Of a stretch of DNA of 64,000 nucleotides, positions 1-11,323 are shown in pieces. Every line of letters begins with the position of its first letter. Positions within the stretch are counted from its first letter, which is position 1. The position numbers and the translations under genes were made by a program. Under the pieces are notes generated by a model. The model saw only the letters and a list, made by a program, of their open reading frames with translations. It was not told the DNA's origin and ran no database searches. Source of the stretch: Tiliqua scincoides (Eukaryota > Chordata > Lepidosauria > Squamata > Scincidae); assembly GCF_035046505.1 (NCBI RefSeq), contig NC_089822.1, forward strand, positions 125,422,807-125,486,806, read 5' to 3'.

Positions 1-188
1 AGCATGAGGTTTTTTTTTTCTGGTGCAAAAACTGCTCCTTTTTGGTAGTTTTATAGGAAAGGTATTACTGTAGGAAAGGTAAGATAGCCAGGAGATGGGA
101 GTGCTAACAGACAGGAAACCTAGAATCATGGTGGATGAATGAAAGAGGACCAGGTTAAGCAGTGCTTTGAAAACAGAAGGGTTTAGAC

Positions 189-477
189 CAGAGGTGTCAA
201 ACATAAGGCCCGCAGGCTGAATGCACCCCCAGACGCAATTATCACACCCCTTCCATGTATGATTGAGCTCTCCCCTCTAGATAATTGGGCTGTCTCATAT
301 CTTGAAAATATGCACAAGATTTGCACATTTTCTGTTCTGTCTTTTGCAACCAATGAATTCCTGTGTGGGAACAAAATGCTTATTTCTGGCCCTCATCTGC
401 TAATTGATGTCTGGCCCTCAGCAGGTGCCATGAATGCTAAATTCAGCACTCTGTATGAAATGAGTTTGACATCCCTG
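189..477. mobile_element. Non-autonomous hAT element (MITE) in a MARS1 intron
   Basis: Ends CAGAGGTGTCAAAC and GTTTGACATCCCTG are imperfect inverted repeats of the Charlie type. The flanks GTTTAGAC and GTTAGAAT resemble a decayed 8-bp duplication. The rest of 1-1230 is intron with nothing else recognised. Confidence 0.7.
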
Positions 478-1230
478 GTTAGAATGAAGGGGGAAAGAAC
501 TGCATTTAAAACAGACATCCAAGGTATAGTCTGCCTGTTGCGTCCTTAGACCAGAATCCAGGCCCACTCTTGGAGCAAGGATGTTGAAGCATAAGTAGTT
601 GGAACACCATTTTCCTTCAGGAAGAGGGAGTGGTGCTTAACCCCTTCTGCGTCAGCTAATTTCATGCTGCAAATCTCCCTCTGACTTGTTCTTCCTCAGG
701 CAGGCTTGCTTTTCACTTTGGAACTCTGGGTGGAAAACTGGAGCCTATCAAAAATAGCTGGGGGAAGGGTGTGGTAAATCAAGCCACTCACATCCACACA
801 TTCTGTGGCCTTTCCCTTGAGCTGGCCAGTCAAAAGATGGAGTCTCATAGAGGCTCAAGACTCATAGAGGAGTGTTGGAATGGGAACCTTATAGTACCCA
901 AATATGGTGGTGGTAGTATTCACTAATAATGTTAGATCTTTTTCAGTAGTGGTGTGGAAAATAATTTAATGGAAAAATATTTTTTCCCAGTTTCTCTTCA
1001 CCTCTGGAAGGAAGGGGAACTGTGGATTATACCTGAAGCGTTATGGGATTATAAAAACTACTCAAAATAGTGTATTACAACATAGGGCTTAATTCTGAAC
1101 CTAGAGTCAGCCCTGGAAAACCTTTGTTACAGCACTTAGCACAGGAAAAAGTTGGCTGTTTCAGTGTTAGCATACCCTATCTCTATGCATCATCCCTTTC
1201 CCCTTATTATCTTTTCCTTTTTGTTCATAG

Positions 1231-1326
1231 GTGTTTTATGTGTGGTTTGATGCTCCAATTGGCTATCTGTCAATCACAGCCAATTACACTGACCAATGGG
1301 AGAAATGGTGGAAGAACCCAAAACAG
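1231..1326 (+). CDS. MARS1: MARS1 exon: end of catalytic Rossmann fold
   Basis: Encodes [16 protein letters not shown] through the WWKNPKQ region in phase 0. The acceptor is ...tgttcatag and the donor gtgaca. Human MARS1 has DATIGY where this has DAPIGY. Confidence 0.95.
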
Positions 1327-4300
1327 GTGACAATTTTATGTATGTTTGACACTTGCCACTTAAGGGTGGTCACAGAAGAGGGAATGCTGAGGGATCCCTT
1401 CCAGATAAGCTGTTTTTGTAGAGGATGCACCGTAGTGTCCTAGCTCATAGCTGGGAATCCAGGCAAATCTTCTCAGATGGCACTTCCAGTATATGGATGT
1501 GTCCTCTGCATTGGGGACACCATTTATGGACTGGAGTGTATTTTCTCACTTCCACCTGATATGATGATCCCATCTTCAGAGACATCAACAGCTCTGGTTA
1601 TTAGGGAATATGATGTTTAAGCAAAAAACCACAACAAATGCCCTTAAAATATGCAGCCATTGTGGGCAATATGAAATGTAAGGAAGAAGTATGCCAGTGT
1701 ATGGTACAAGCTTTATTCTGTTCTCTTCAGGTTCAGCTATATCACTTCATGGCCAAAGACAATGTCCCCTTCCACAGTGTTGTGTTTCCCTGCTCTTTGC
1801 TGGGTACTGAGGAGAACTATACCCTAGTCAACCACATCATTGCAACAGGTAATGCAGTATGAGGGTGCAGTGGAGACAAACACATTAGTGCCCCTTCTCT
1901 CTTCAATATGTGACCCAAAAAATCTCTGGTTGGAACTGGGAATCCAGGTGGTTTGGGGGTGCTTCTAAAGTCCTACCAAGTGCTAACTAGTTTTGGTCTC
2001 TTTGTGATGCATGAGCCCTGGTGAGGTCCCAGTTCAAAGACTCTCCTGGGACCCCTCAATGTTTCATTCTCTCTGCAGAATACTTGAACTATGAAGATGG
2101 CAAATTCTCCAAGAGTCGTGGTGTGGGGGTCTTTGGGGACATGGCCAAGGACACAGGCATCCCTGCAGATATCTGGCGCTTCTACCTCCTCTACGTGCGT
2201 CCAGAGAGCCAGGACAGTGCTTTCTCGTGGAGTGACCTCATGCTGAAAAACAACTCTGAGTTGCTCAACACGCTTGGCAACTTTATCAACAGGTATCTGA
2301 GAGGTGGAGGCAAATGTGCAGAGCCGTGTTTTCATAGGGGCCAGACATATTTTCTATCCTGCATTTACAGAACTCGTTGTTTTTATTGTGTGTTTCTTGT
2401 CATAGTAGTACAGTGTGACAGAACCATTCACGAATGCCTGAGATCTTATTCTGCTTCCAGTATCCCTTTAGCTGATGTTTGTATTCACGTTTTTTTTGAA
2501 TGATTCACCACATGCCCCAATAGTAACCTAAACAGACCTTGAAAAGTCTCCACAACTGTATCTTTAGTTTAGTTGTTTCTTATTCAGGAATCAAGAGCAT
2601 AAAAACTCATCTGTCTCTCTGTGTCTGTCTGTGGAGAGAGAGAGAAGTCCTTCTTGAATACAAAGTAGGTTCCAACCAAGGCCAATTCAGAAGTGCATCC
2701 ATGTGGCTGGGGCTCCATGTCACAACAGTAACATAAGTTCCATATCTCCATTCAAGAGCATTTATGTAGGGATTAAGAATGTGATTGGCACTTGAGTATT
2801 TTCCCAATGAAAGCTAGGGCCTTGCAGACTTGCAGTGGCTATTGATTGCATCAAGATAATGTGTGCCAGAGGTCTGGTTCAGATGCTAAATGACCTGCCT
2901 CTTCAGGAGTCAGCCATGCATCTACTGAACAAACCATTGGAGAATAACAGTTGAACAATGCGACATATAAAAAAGTTTAGCTTAGTATGTGTCTTTATAA
3001 ACTTTCTTTTTTGCTTTGCTTTTCCCTTTTAAATAGGTTTTGTTTCTGCTGTTTGTATTTATAAGAATACATAGAATATAATATAAAATAAATAGAAATA
3101 ATATAAAAATTAAATAAAAATGGGGCCAAAATTCATCCCTGTTTGCCCCCTTTTGTGTTGTCACAGCATTTGTGAGGTACCCTCATAAACTACATCTTAC
3201 TTTAAGTGAGGTACCTCTATGCAGAGAAAGGTGGGAGAAAAATCCTTTAAAAGCAGTGGTTCTCAAACTTTAGCATCAGGGCCCACCTAAAAAAAGTTTC
3301 ACTTTACCAGCCCCTCAAGCCTCTGTGGCTACAATGGTGATTGGGCAGCAGTGCCCCTCCCCAAGTTGTTTAACCCTTGATGTGCATAGCTTAATTTACA
3401 CTGTCAGTTTTAGGAACTAGGAAAAATTGGGTTGTAACCGCTATGGGCCATTGACCCACAGTTGGAGAACCACTGCTTTAAAGAAATTTGCTTATCAAAA
3501 AGTTAACTACTCCATAGTATCTAGTTGCTGTATGCATTGCTTATTGTTCTCTTACTTTCTTTTCCAGAGCTGGGACATTTGTATGCAAATTCTTTGGGGG
3601 GCATGTTCCCATCATGGAGCTGAGTCAGGATGACAAGCGCCTCCTTGCTCATGTCACTCTGGAACTGCGTCAGTACAATCAGTTGTTGGAGAAGGCCAAG
3701 TACGTCCTTGGGGTTACTGACACATGCCAGGTTTCAGGGTCCTGTGTCACCTGTGGTTCACCAGGATCTGCATTGAAGGAGCACCTTCTAGCCATGGGCA
3801 CCAACTGTGTGTGGGCTAAGGAGGATTGGAGAGCAGACACCCTGTCCTTCTTCCCCCCGCCCCCCCCCGCAGATCAACCCTGAACATGTGAAGTATTAAA
3901 AAATTTGAGCATGTGCAGAAATTCTTCTCGTTATCATTGAGCAAATGCAACATGTAGACCTATCCCTTTCTTCTAGGCAATCCTGAATCTGACACACATT
4001 GTGTGAGATAATAAATACTGGATATGTGTATGATTTCCTGCTTTATAATAGAAGTTTTGCAAAGTAGAGCTCAGTTTTGTTGAAGATTAAGGTTAGACAT
4101 AAGCCTGTCGCTTAACTCTCCTACACTTGCAGGATCCGTGATGCCCTGCGCAGCATCCTGAACATCGCTCGCCATGGCAACCAGTACCTCCAGGTCAATG
4201 AGCCCTGGAAACGCATCAAGGGCAATGATGCAGACAAGTGAGTTGGGGCATGAGGAAAATGTACAATTTTGGAACGGCACACTCTAGGTTGAACCTGCCA

Positions 4301-7300
4301 GCCAAGTAGAATCTTCTCATTTGGGATGTACCCAGCTTGTGGAGTTGAGTCCTGTTGGAAAGCCTGTTGCTGTCCCCAAGTCTGCTGCCTCTATCCCCTT
4401 CCCCTGCTGAACTGATTTAACCAGCTATGTTTGTGCACCTCCCCCCTTTTTTCTTCCTCTCCTTAGCTAAGCAGCACTGTGTTGCTCATTCAGGATTTTT
4501 CCTCTTCCTAGGAAGCGGGCAGGCACAGTGATAGGGGTGTCTGTCAACATTGCATCCCTGCTGTCAGTCATACTGCAGCCATACATGCCAAGCGTGAGCA
4601 CCACCATCCAAGAGCAGTTGTGTGTTCCTGCTGACTACAACGTACTGACCAATGACTTTGTCTGCACCTTGCCTGCTGGGCACCAGATTGGCACGGTAGG
4701 TGGAATGGAGGCTCTAGTGCTTGTACTGCAAGTGTAGCAAAGTCTTTCCTAAGCTAACATGGAGCTCACCTCAAATGGCAGGTGAAGTGCTGTGCTTGTT
4801 TCTTGTCGGTACAACTTCAGGCTGCATATTTGGGTGCTCATGTGGGGGCATGCTCCTTCATTTTGTCAGGTAGCATGTCAAGGAAAAGGCTCCCTGATCA
4901 GAGTTGGGGCTCCAAAGAGATAAAACTGTATTCTCTGGTGCAAGGCAAGACCATCCACTCTCTAGCCCCCACCCTTGACTAGTGCAGACTAGACCATGAA
5001 GAATGAACAAGCAGAATTCTCCATATAATTCACCTGAACCAAGCCATGTGCTACCAAGGCAGATTAAAAAGTATTCAGTAGTCATTAGCCAAACAGACAT
5101 AATGGAGGTGGGTTTGCCTCCTGACCTCAGATATGACCATTGGCCTGTCTCTGAGTGTGAACAAGATCGGATTCCAAACAGAATCTGATTAGTGCTTGTT
5201 TGTAACTGTGACTGTTCCTGATGCCCACCCTGACTCTGAAGCAGAATTATGGATAAATAAAATTGGGGATATTGCTGGAAAGAACTTTGATGACTGAGGA
5301 GGCAGGAATGATAGTTATGATGGAGATGACGGAATCTGCTCATTACCCACTCAATTTTGCTGATTGCCTACCTTTTCCATATAACTGACCATGCAGTTCC
5401 AAACTATCGTATCTGCGGCTTGAAACTTAGTTTATTTAACTCTTCTTCAATGCTTGTTCGGTAAGCATACAAAATATAGGCAGCCCTGCTCACACGAGGA
5501 GTTCATTAAAAACCCAGTGGATCATTCAGATCCTCTTTTTTCCCCATCAGGTGACTCCTCTGTTCCAGAAGTTGGAGGGTGAACAAATTGAAAATTTGCG
5601 GAAGCGCTTTGGTGGTGGCCAGGTAAGGAGAGGCATCTGAAGTCATAAGGTCCTCCTGGGTGAGAACCAGACACACATGTAGTAGTTAGCAGCAATCTCT
5701 GTACAATGTGCCTTTTGCCACATTCCTGAGTATCTTCTGGCTACTACACATACCTAGGGTGGTTAGGCTCTGATATATTGAAGGAGCAATAGTTGTAAGA
5801 GATCAGTAGGCACAGAATTGGCCCCTTGAAGACCCTCTATAGCAAGGGTGGGGAGAATGGGAATGCAACAATGAGCAGAATGCACTTGGAGCTATAGGTG
5901 CACTGTCAGGAGGTTTTTCTTTAACTGCAATGCTGTAAATTCTCCACCTCTGGCTACCTGATCTGTGATGAAGATGATGCTTGCAAAAATACTAAAATAG
6001 CTTTCCTGTGTCTTAGCCGTTGAAAGTGAATCATGTATCTGGCTTGAACTGTGTATCTGCCCATTGCTACCCACTCTGCCACTTCAGCACAGTAATTCTC
6101 AAACCGTGTGGCCAGGTGGTGCTCGTGCACTACAAGAAAGGGATGATTTTAATTGTTCAAAGGCTTGGTGAATGCTAGTAGCTGCCCCCAAGAGGCTTCC
6201 CACTGCAGCTCTGAATGATTCACTTTCTCTGGATCTGCCTCTTTCCAAGAAGCCTCCACTCAAGATGGAGAATTATGCCCAGTCTCTGCATCTGTCTAGC
6301 GTGATTATCTAGTTAGTTTAGATGCAGAAAAATTGACTGCCTTTGGAGGAGACTGTCTGTTGTACCTCTGCATGTGTTGCTCCTTGGGCTGTGTCCTCTT
6401 TCAATGAGAGAACCCAGTACAGTGATTTCCACAGTTGAGTTCCTCTGAAGAACATACTTTTTCACACTTTAAAAATAAACTGTGTGGGTGCATGTGTGAA
6501 ATGTGCCCTCAGTTTTAGTTTGAAAAAGGTGTGCTTTGGCTTTCTGAAGTCTGGGAGAAAAACACTATTCTGATTCCATTCTCTGCTTGTGCTTTTTCTC
6601 TCCATTGTGCCTTTCTGAATCTTAAGGAGCGATGCAATTTAGTTTCCAAACTAGAAACCTGGCCAGTGTCCACAACAGCCAGATTTCCTATATATCTTGC
6701 CTAGACTAAAGGGCAATATAGATGGAGCCTTTTATCTGCAGATTTTATGTCTGCGAATCTAGCTCAATGTGGGTACTCAAGACACACCATGAGTCAGACT
6801 TGGCCCCACCTGAACCCTCCAAAGGTAACCAGAGCTGTGCTCTAGTTGCCTCCAGAGGGCTTTTCAAAGGCTTTTGTGCAACCAGTGGTGGTCCCTGTGG
6901 GCTTCAGAATGGCTATTTCCCTCTGGAAACTGAAAGTAGTGGCTTTTTTTTTGGCCATTCTGAAGCCCGGAGAGGCTGTGGGCAGATGCGCAGGGCCTCT
7001 CTGGTCTTCAGAAAGCCCTCTGGAGGCAACCAGAGTACAGCTGTGGTCTCCTTCAGATGCCTTAAAGGGGCCAAAACTGTGGGTTTCAGCATCCATGGGG
7101 TTCTGAGACCTGTATAGAGCTGTATATCTATGGATTGGAGACCCTTCTACTGGTGTGTTGTGGATGAGTCCTTACCCCCTGCCCCTTGCAAGTGTTAGCA
7201 AGCACCTCTTGCCCTCTATCTTAGTGCTCTTTCAGGGTGTGTGTGTGTTGGTTTGTAGCATTCTAGACTGCTTGCAAAGTATTTTTCTCTGCTGTTGCAC

Positions 7301-10300
7301 CTAACAGCTTATCTCTCTCCTGCATTGTTGTGCTCCTTGTGGGTCTTGCTTCGCGTCCTTTTATCCTTTTCCAGCTTGAAGACTTCCCACTGCAACAGAA
7401 GGTCAAACCTGCTATCCCTGTAAGTCTTCTGCTCACACTGGGTGCTCTCTAAGTGCATGGGGACAGGTAGACTTCCTGGGCATTTGATGCTTATGTGGAG
7501 ATGGGACACTGAGTTTAAATACAGGATTGGCTTATTAACCACAACCACCTTTTGTGGTAAGCCTAATTTGAAACATCACCACTCTAATACAGGCTACTAA
7601 GCACTTATCAGGATGACTGTTATCATCCCTTGTGCCTTACCTTGCCTTCTACAGAGGTATCTGCCTGGCCACAATTTGGGACCCAGTGCTACCTAAATTG
7701 AACTTTAGTATGATCTAGTGCTGGGAATTTCTTGATGGACTGTTTTATGGCAATTTTCTTCTACATGCTATAATCAGAGGTGTATTCCCCTCTCTTCCTA
7801 TCAAAAGATGATCTTAGAAATGTATCCCATGATACTTTTCAAGCTCTGTCACTAATGAGTTCCATACACCCCACATTTGTGAATCAGATGTGACTCTTCC
7901 TTTATGTAGAACAGTTACTCCTGTGCTTTTTAAAATATAAGCAAACTTCCTCATTGCTGCATCACCATCTTTGTGTGTTCCTAACAAAGCATGCAAAAAG
8001 CACAAGAGCTTGGGATGATAGTTCAGCTTTTAACAATTCTGGATTTCCATTGTTCTTGCCCCTATACATAAGAACAGCATGAACTACAACCTGGAACCAG
8101 AAATGCCCCCACAGAACTACCATATATACTTGTGTATCTGTTGAGAAATTTAGGTCTTAAAAATTGATCTTAAAAACCTGGGCCAACTTGCACACAAGTG
8201 TAATAAACTCGCCCTTAGAGTAGCTCTGAGTTTAAAGAAAAAGAAAAGGGAGGTAAGAGACAGAGACCGCCATTATAAAAGTGCCCACCTCCATTTTCTG
8301 AGCAGCACAATGGGTTTGCAGCTATATTAGCCTGGTTAAGGTGAAGGAAGGGAAGCCTGTAAGCTTAAGCAGCACCATGTGTGGTTGCAGCTACACCAGC
8401 CTGGGTAAAATGAAAGGAGGGAATAAGTCTGCATGGAATGGAACTTCCAGTGCTGTATGTTGGAGTTGCCTCCATGGAGGCAATAACCACCTCCAAACTC
8501 AACATCCAGGGTCATGGGCTCCAAAGGTGCCCTCAAAGTATCTTTGAGATCAACTTATGTATAGGCCCTTGGTGCTCGTGCTGAGGGTATTGTTATCCTA
8601 GAGTAGTAGTTATCCTGTAATGGAGAGAGGCATCAAAAGTGGATCAGGATAGGCTTGCATGATTTCATGAAAGAGTGTATCCTGCAGGTTCACCACCCAA
8701 CCTCTACTAATCTTTCAGTAAGAACAAGAGCATATTCAGGATATGGTGAACAGGTAACTCTTCCTTTCCTACCTGTAATTCAGCTTCGTCCGGGGTTATG
8801 CTATATGCAAACAGGCTGGGGCCTGGAATGCTTCTACTCACTCTTCCCTTTCTTTTTCCTTTCAGCAAAAAGCATCTGCAAATAGTGGAATAGCAGAAAA
8901 GGGAGCAAAAGACCTTCAAGAAATAGTAGCTAAGCAGGTGTGTCCCTATGTTGTTTTTAGATAAACTACTTGACCCTGCGTAGAACTACTAAGATATGTC
9001 TCCTAAGTGGCTGCAGTCAAACTGGCTTCTCTAATGCGACAAGGACACTAAGGGCCCAATCTTATCCAATTTTCTAGTGCTGGTGCAGTTGTGCCAGTGG
9101 GGTGTGCGCTGCATCTTATGGTGGCGGGGCAGTCACTGGGGCCTTCTCAAGGTATGGGAACATTTGCTTTCTTACCACTGGGCTACACTGTGGCTACACC
9201 AGAGCTGGAAAGGTGGGTAGAACCGGGCTCTGAGTCACCTCCTCCTGGGTTAAGTTTGAAAGGCTGCAAAGGATATTAGAAACCTTATTAGTCTACATGG
9301 CAGATGAATACAAAGCTGCATTATACAGCACTGGGCTATTGGCCCCTCTATTTCAGTAGTGTCTGCAGTGACTAGCATTCAAATTCTGAAAGCGCCCTAC
9401 TCACGTGTGACTTATTGAGAGATAGTACAACTGGGTTTGGAATCTAAAAGGCTATTCCCCCACCTCATAGGGCTAACTCACATCCTTTAGGTATAGGTGC
9501 TGTTGCTGTTGAACCAAGCCTATTTCTCAAGTGAATCTAATCTGATTTCCCTTTTGCTTCAGTGTGACTGGGCATGAACTTGCCCTGATACCTACTGAGG
9601 TAAAAGCTGTCTGTAATAGAATATTTACGAGCTGTAGGTTCTATAAAAGAATGGAATCGTGTGCAGCTGGGAAGTCTATCCTCTAAGGCAGGGGTCTCCA
9701 AACTTTTTGGCCAGAGGGCTGCATGAAATATCTGGTGCAATGCGCAATGCTGAGGGCTGGAAAAAAATTAAATATAAAATTTAAATAAATAAGATGGTAC
9801 TTAGATGAATGAATAAATGAATGAAGTGGGCTCATTCACTCAGCCTCTCTGGCCCTCAGAACACCCTCCAGATGCAATCAGAGCACAGCTCTGGCCATGT
9901 TCAGTCAAGTGGGTCAGAGGCTTTCAGGTGACAAGAGGCTGGCTGCGGGCCGCATCTGGCCCCTAGGCCAGAGTTTGGAGACCCCTGCTGTAAGATCCGG
10001 AAACTAAGGTAGTGTGGAGGATGTGAGAGGACAGACCAGGGATGAGGCTGCAGCAAGGGGTGACAAATGGTAAAGCTAGGGAGAAAGACCTATGGTTGCA
10101 GAAGGTAGGCTTGAGCCATCCTAGGAAGGCAAGCACCATTTTGTATGCTGGAGTAGTGGATTTGTAGCTGCAGTCCACCACACTTGCAGACTTTTACTGC
10201 TTTATGCTAAACTCCCTTCTGTCTATCTAGGATAACTATGTGCAGCAGTTAAAAGCGCAGAAGGCTGAGAAGCAGGAGATTGATACTGCAGTCTCCAGGT

Positions 10301-10359
10301 TAGCAGAGCTACAGAAGCAGCTCAGCTTAGCTGAAGGAAAAGCGAAGAAGAAAAAGTGA
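1231..10359 (+). CDS. MARS1: MARS1, cytosolic methionyl-tRNA synthetase, 3' ten exons (5' part lies left of the window)
   Basis: Charges tRNA-Met with methionine in the cytosol; in vertebrates it is part of the multi-synthetase complex. Ten exons with consensus splice sites join in one frame: 1231-1326, 1731-1848, 2079-2292, 3568-3699, 4133-4237, 4512-4695, 5551-5622, 7375-7419, 8866-8937 and 10231-10359. They encode 388 residues then TGA. Recognisable blocks in order: the end of the Rossmann catalytic fold ([16 protein letters not shown]), the KMSKS-type loop written KFSKSRG as in animal MARS1, the helical anticodon-binding domain (for example [28 protein letters not shown]), a short diverged linker after RFGGGQ, and a C-terminal WHEP-type helical hairpin ending in lysines. 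Identity comes from recalled similarity to human MARS1. The linker exons (7375-7419, 8866-8937) are the least conserved and so the least certain. Confidence 0.97.
1731..1848 (+). CDS. MARS1: MARS1 exon: catalytic domain continuation
   Basis: Encodes [20 protein letters not shown] and on to NHIIAT. Acceptor gttctcttcag, donor gtaatg. It ends one base into a Glu codon completed by the next exon. Confidence 0.95.
2079..2292 (+). CDS. MARS1: MARS1 exon: KMSKS loop (KFSKSRG) and start of anticodon-binding domain
   Basis: Encodes [20 protein letters not shown], the signature loop that closes on methionyl-adenylate, then the [10 protein letters not shown] helix and [14 protein letters not shown]. 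Acceptor ctctctgcag, donor gtatctg. Confidence 0.96.
2300..3240. other. MARS1: MARS1 intron without recognised features
   Basis: Only a short CT/GA-rich stretch near 2610-2645 and an A/T-rich patch at 3040-3120. The ORFs have no coding character. Confidence 0.6.
3254..3475. mobile_element. hAT MITE with CAGTGGTTCTCAAAC ends
   Basis: Left end CAGTGGTTCTCAAACTTT, right end GTTGGAGAACCACTG. Flanks CTTTAAAAG and CTTTAAAG are a near-identical target duplication. Confidence 0.8.
3568..3699 (+). CDS. MARS1: MARS1 exon: anticodon-binding domain
   Basis: Encodes [20 protein letters not shown] to LLEKAK. The donor is placed at GCCAA|gtacgt because the next exon begins with the G that completes a Lys codon before IRDAL. 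Acceptor cttttccag. Confidence 0.94.
4133..4237 (+). CDS. MARS1: MARS1 exon: anticodon-binding domain
   Basis: Encodes [20 protein letters not shown] and [15 protein letters not shown]. Acceptor acttgcag, donor gtgagt. Confidence 0.95.
4512..4695 (+). CDS. MARS1: MARS1 exon: anticodon-binding domain
   Basis: Encodes [36 protein letters not shown] and LPAGHQIGT. Acceptor cttcctag, donor gtaggtgg. It ends on a complete codon. Confidence 0.95.
4740..5540. other. MARS1: MARS1 intron, nothing recognised
   Basis: Unique-looking intronic DNA; the 161-codon minus-strand frame at 4858-5343 has no recognisable domain. Confidence 0.5.
5551..5622 (+). CDS. MARS1: MARS1 exon: end of anticodon-binding domain
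   Basis: 24 codons: [12 protein letters not shown] and [12 protein letters not shown], matching the human segment that ends RFGGGQ. Acceptor ccccatcag, donor gtaagg. Confidence 0.95.
6835..7035. repeat. Foldback repeat in MARS1 intron
   Basis: Nested inverted pairs: GTTGCCTCCAGAGGGCTTTT near 6846 against AAAGCCCTCTGGAGGCAAC near 7011, and inside them GGGCTTCAGAATGGC near 6900 against GCCATTCTGAAGCCC near 6954. The overlapping ORFs on both strands are a result of this symmetry. Family not recognised. Confidence 0.6.
7375..7419 (+). CDS. MARS1: MARS1 exon: diverged linker
   Basis: 15 codons, [15 protein letters not shown], phase 0 at both ends. Acceptor ttatccttttccag, donor gtaagt. The linker before the WHEP domain is poorly conserved, so the support is splice sites, phase and a weak resemblance to the human KPAV stretch. 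Confidence 0.75.
7430..8860. other. MARS1: MARS1 intron, little recognised
   Basis: Holds an exact 18-bp palindrome at 8466-8483 and the candidate micro-exon at 8688-8717. Otherwise unique-looking. Confidence 0.5.
8688..8717 (+). CDS. Candidate optional 30-bp micro-exon of MARS1
   Basis: Flanked by tcctgcag and a good donor gtaagaac, phase 0 on both sides, ten codons ([10 protein letters not shown]) with no stop. If used it would add ten residues to the variable linker. The pyrimidine tract is weak and I recall no counterpart in human MARS1, so this is only a candidate. Confidence 0.25.
8866..8937 (+). CDS. MARS1: MARS1 exon: linker and first WHEP helix
   Basis: 24 codons ending [14 protein letters not shown], which aligns with the start of the WHEP hairpin (human QALMDEVTKQ). 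The acceptor has a strong polypyrimidine tract (ttcccttt...cctttcag); the donor is gtgtgt. Confidence 0.85.
9053..9225. repeat. Short inverted-repeat element, family B (diverged copy)
   Basis: Begins CCCAATCTTATCCAATTTTC and carries the GTGGGGTGTGCGCTGCAT core seen in the copies near 23.5, 24.4 and 40.6 kb. The right end is weak. Confidence 0.6.
9689..9987. mobile_element. hAT MITE with CAGGGGTCTCCAAAC ends
   Basis: Left CAGGGGTCTCCAAACTTTTT, right GTTTGGAGACCCCTG. The flanks CTCTAAGG and CTGTAAGA match at 6 of 8 positions. Same family as 37387-37753. Confidence 0.85.
10231..10359 (+). CDS. MARS1: MARS1 last exon: WHEP domain and stop
   Basis: Encodes [20 protein letters not shown], then [17 protein letters not shown] and a lysine-rich tail, then TGA at 10357-10359. 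The human gene has the same GNIVRELKAQKADK pattern and KKKK end. Acceptor gtctatctag. Confidence 0.96.
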   Translation, partial: DNYVQQLKAQKAEKQEIDTAVSRLAELQKQLSLAEGKAKKKK

Positions 10360-10510
10360 ACTGATGTGGGGCATCTTCCTGTTTTCACTCCGTTCTGTTT
10401 GGATGCATTCTCTCCTATTTTGTAAGTGCACAAGTGATGTGAGGTAGACGATTCAGGATCTTGGACATTTGAAGTACATAGTAATAAAATGTTTTTATTG
10501 CTTAGATAGC
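10360..10510 (+). terminator. MARS1: MARS1 3' UTR with poly(A) signal AATAAA at 10483-10488
   Basis: A short 3' UTR follows the stop. The hexamer AATAAA lies 124 bp downstream and is followed by a T-rich stretch. Cleavage is expected 10-30 bp after the hexamer, inside the 3' end of the convergent DDIT3 unit. Confidence 0.85.
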
Positions 10511-10894
10511 TATAAGTATAAAAGCTATTTTATTCATTCATGCATATTGCCACTTTCCCCTCTTTCACAAAGGGAGGTTACTAAAAGCAGTGCCTGCCTT
10601 TTGTAGTCTGGAGCTGGCAGCCCCATCTTGCAGAAGTACACTATAAGCAGTGAACCGCCTGTCTGAGGCAGGATCACCAAACTAACATAGAAGCAACTGA
10701 GGTCCAAAACAAGATGGTATTGCCTGTATGGCAGCACCACCCTAATCTCTGTATTACATAGACAGGTGCCTGTCCCATTCCTTTTAGCATGCTGTAGAAG
10801 TCCATAAATGTTCAGGTTGGGAAGACTAATCTTTTTCCAATAGGTCCACAAGAGTAGCTGGTTCTAGTACTTGCAGGGAGTGCTCCACAGCTAC
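10475..10894 (-). terminator. DDIT3: DDIT3 3' UTR with two minus-strand AATAAA signals (10529-10534, 10494-10499)
   Basis: Below the stop codon the minus strand carries AATAAA at 10534-10529 and again at 10499-10494. The second is only six bases from the MARS1 hexamer on the other strand. The 3' UTR is thus about 370-420 bp. Confidence 0.75.
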
Positions 10895-11323
10895 TTATGT
10901 TTTTAGGCTCACCATCCGCTGGATGAGCGCTGCTCTGGTAGTCTCCACCTCTGCACTCAACCGCTCTATCTCCTCTTGGAGCTGTTGATTATGGGCCATC
11001 AGCTCAGCCACTCTGCGTTCATTTTCCTGCTCCCGCTCTCTGCCACGCTGCCTCTTGCCTCCCTGGGGCTGTCCGCTCCGCTTTCTCTTTCGGCTGCTAG
11101 ACACTGCCTCCTCGTCATCCGTGCCTGTCTGGGCTGGGGAGCTGTGGCTAGAGTCTGATTCAGGCAGTCCTATAGGCTCCTCTCCTAGCAATTCCAGGAG
11201 CTCAGCTGTGAGATTGGAGTCCAGTTCACAGTTTCCAGCTGCCTCATTCCCAGTGGGCTCCAGGGGAGTTGCTGTGTCTAAGCTCCATGGTAGGGTAGTA
11301 TCATCAATTCCATCAAACGCCTT
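10895..11323 (-). CDS. DDIT3: DDIT3 last coding exon: acidic middle, basic region, leucine zipper
   Basis: 142 codons plus stop. The acceptor on the minus strand is cttacag followed by AAGGCGTTTGATGG. It begins [13 protein letters not shown] and ends RALIQ-type zipper then SLKT and stop. All of the bZIP is in this exon, as in mammals. Confidence 0.96.
   Translation of the reverse strand, partial: KAFDGIDDTTLPWSLDTATPLEPTGNEAAGNCELDSNLTAELLELLGEEPIGLPESDSSHSSPAQTGTDDEEAVSSSRKRKRSGQPQGGKRQRGREREQENERRVAELMAHNQQLQEEIERLSAEVETTRAALIQRMVSLKT

Noticed and set aside
5651-6830. Possible hAT ends near 6090 (AATTCTCAAACCGTGTGG) and a similar one near 41320
   Set aside because: Only one end visible in each case and no target duplication.
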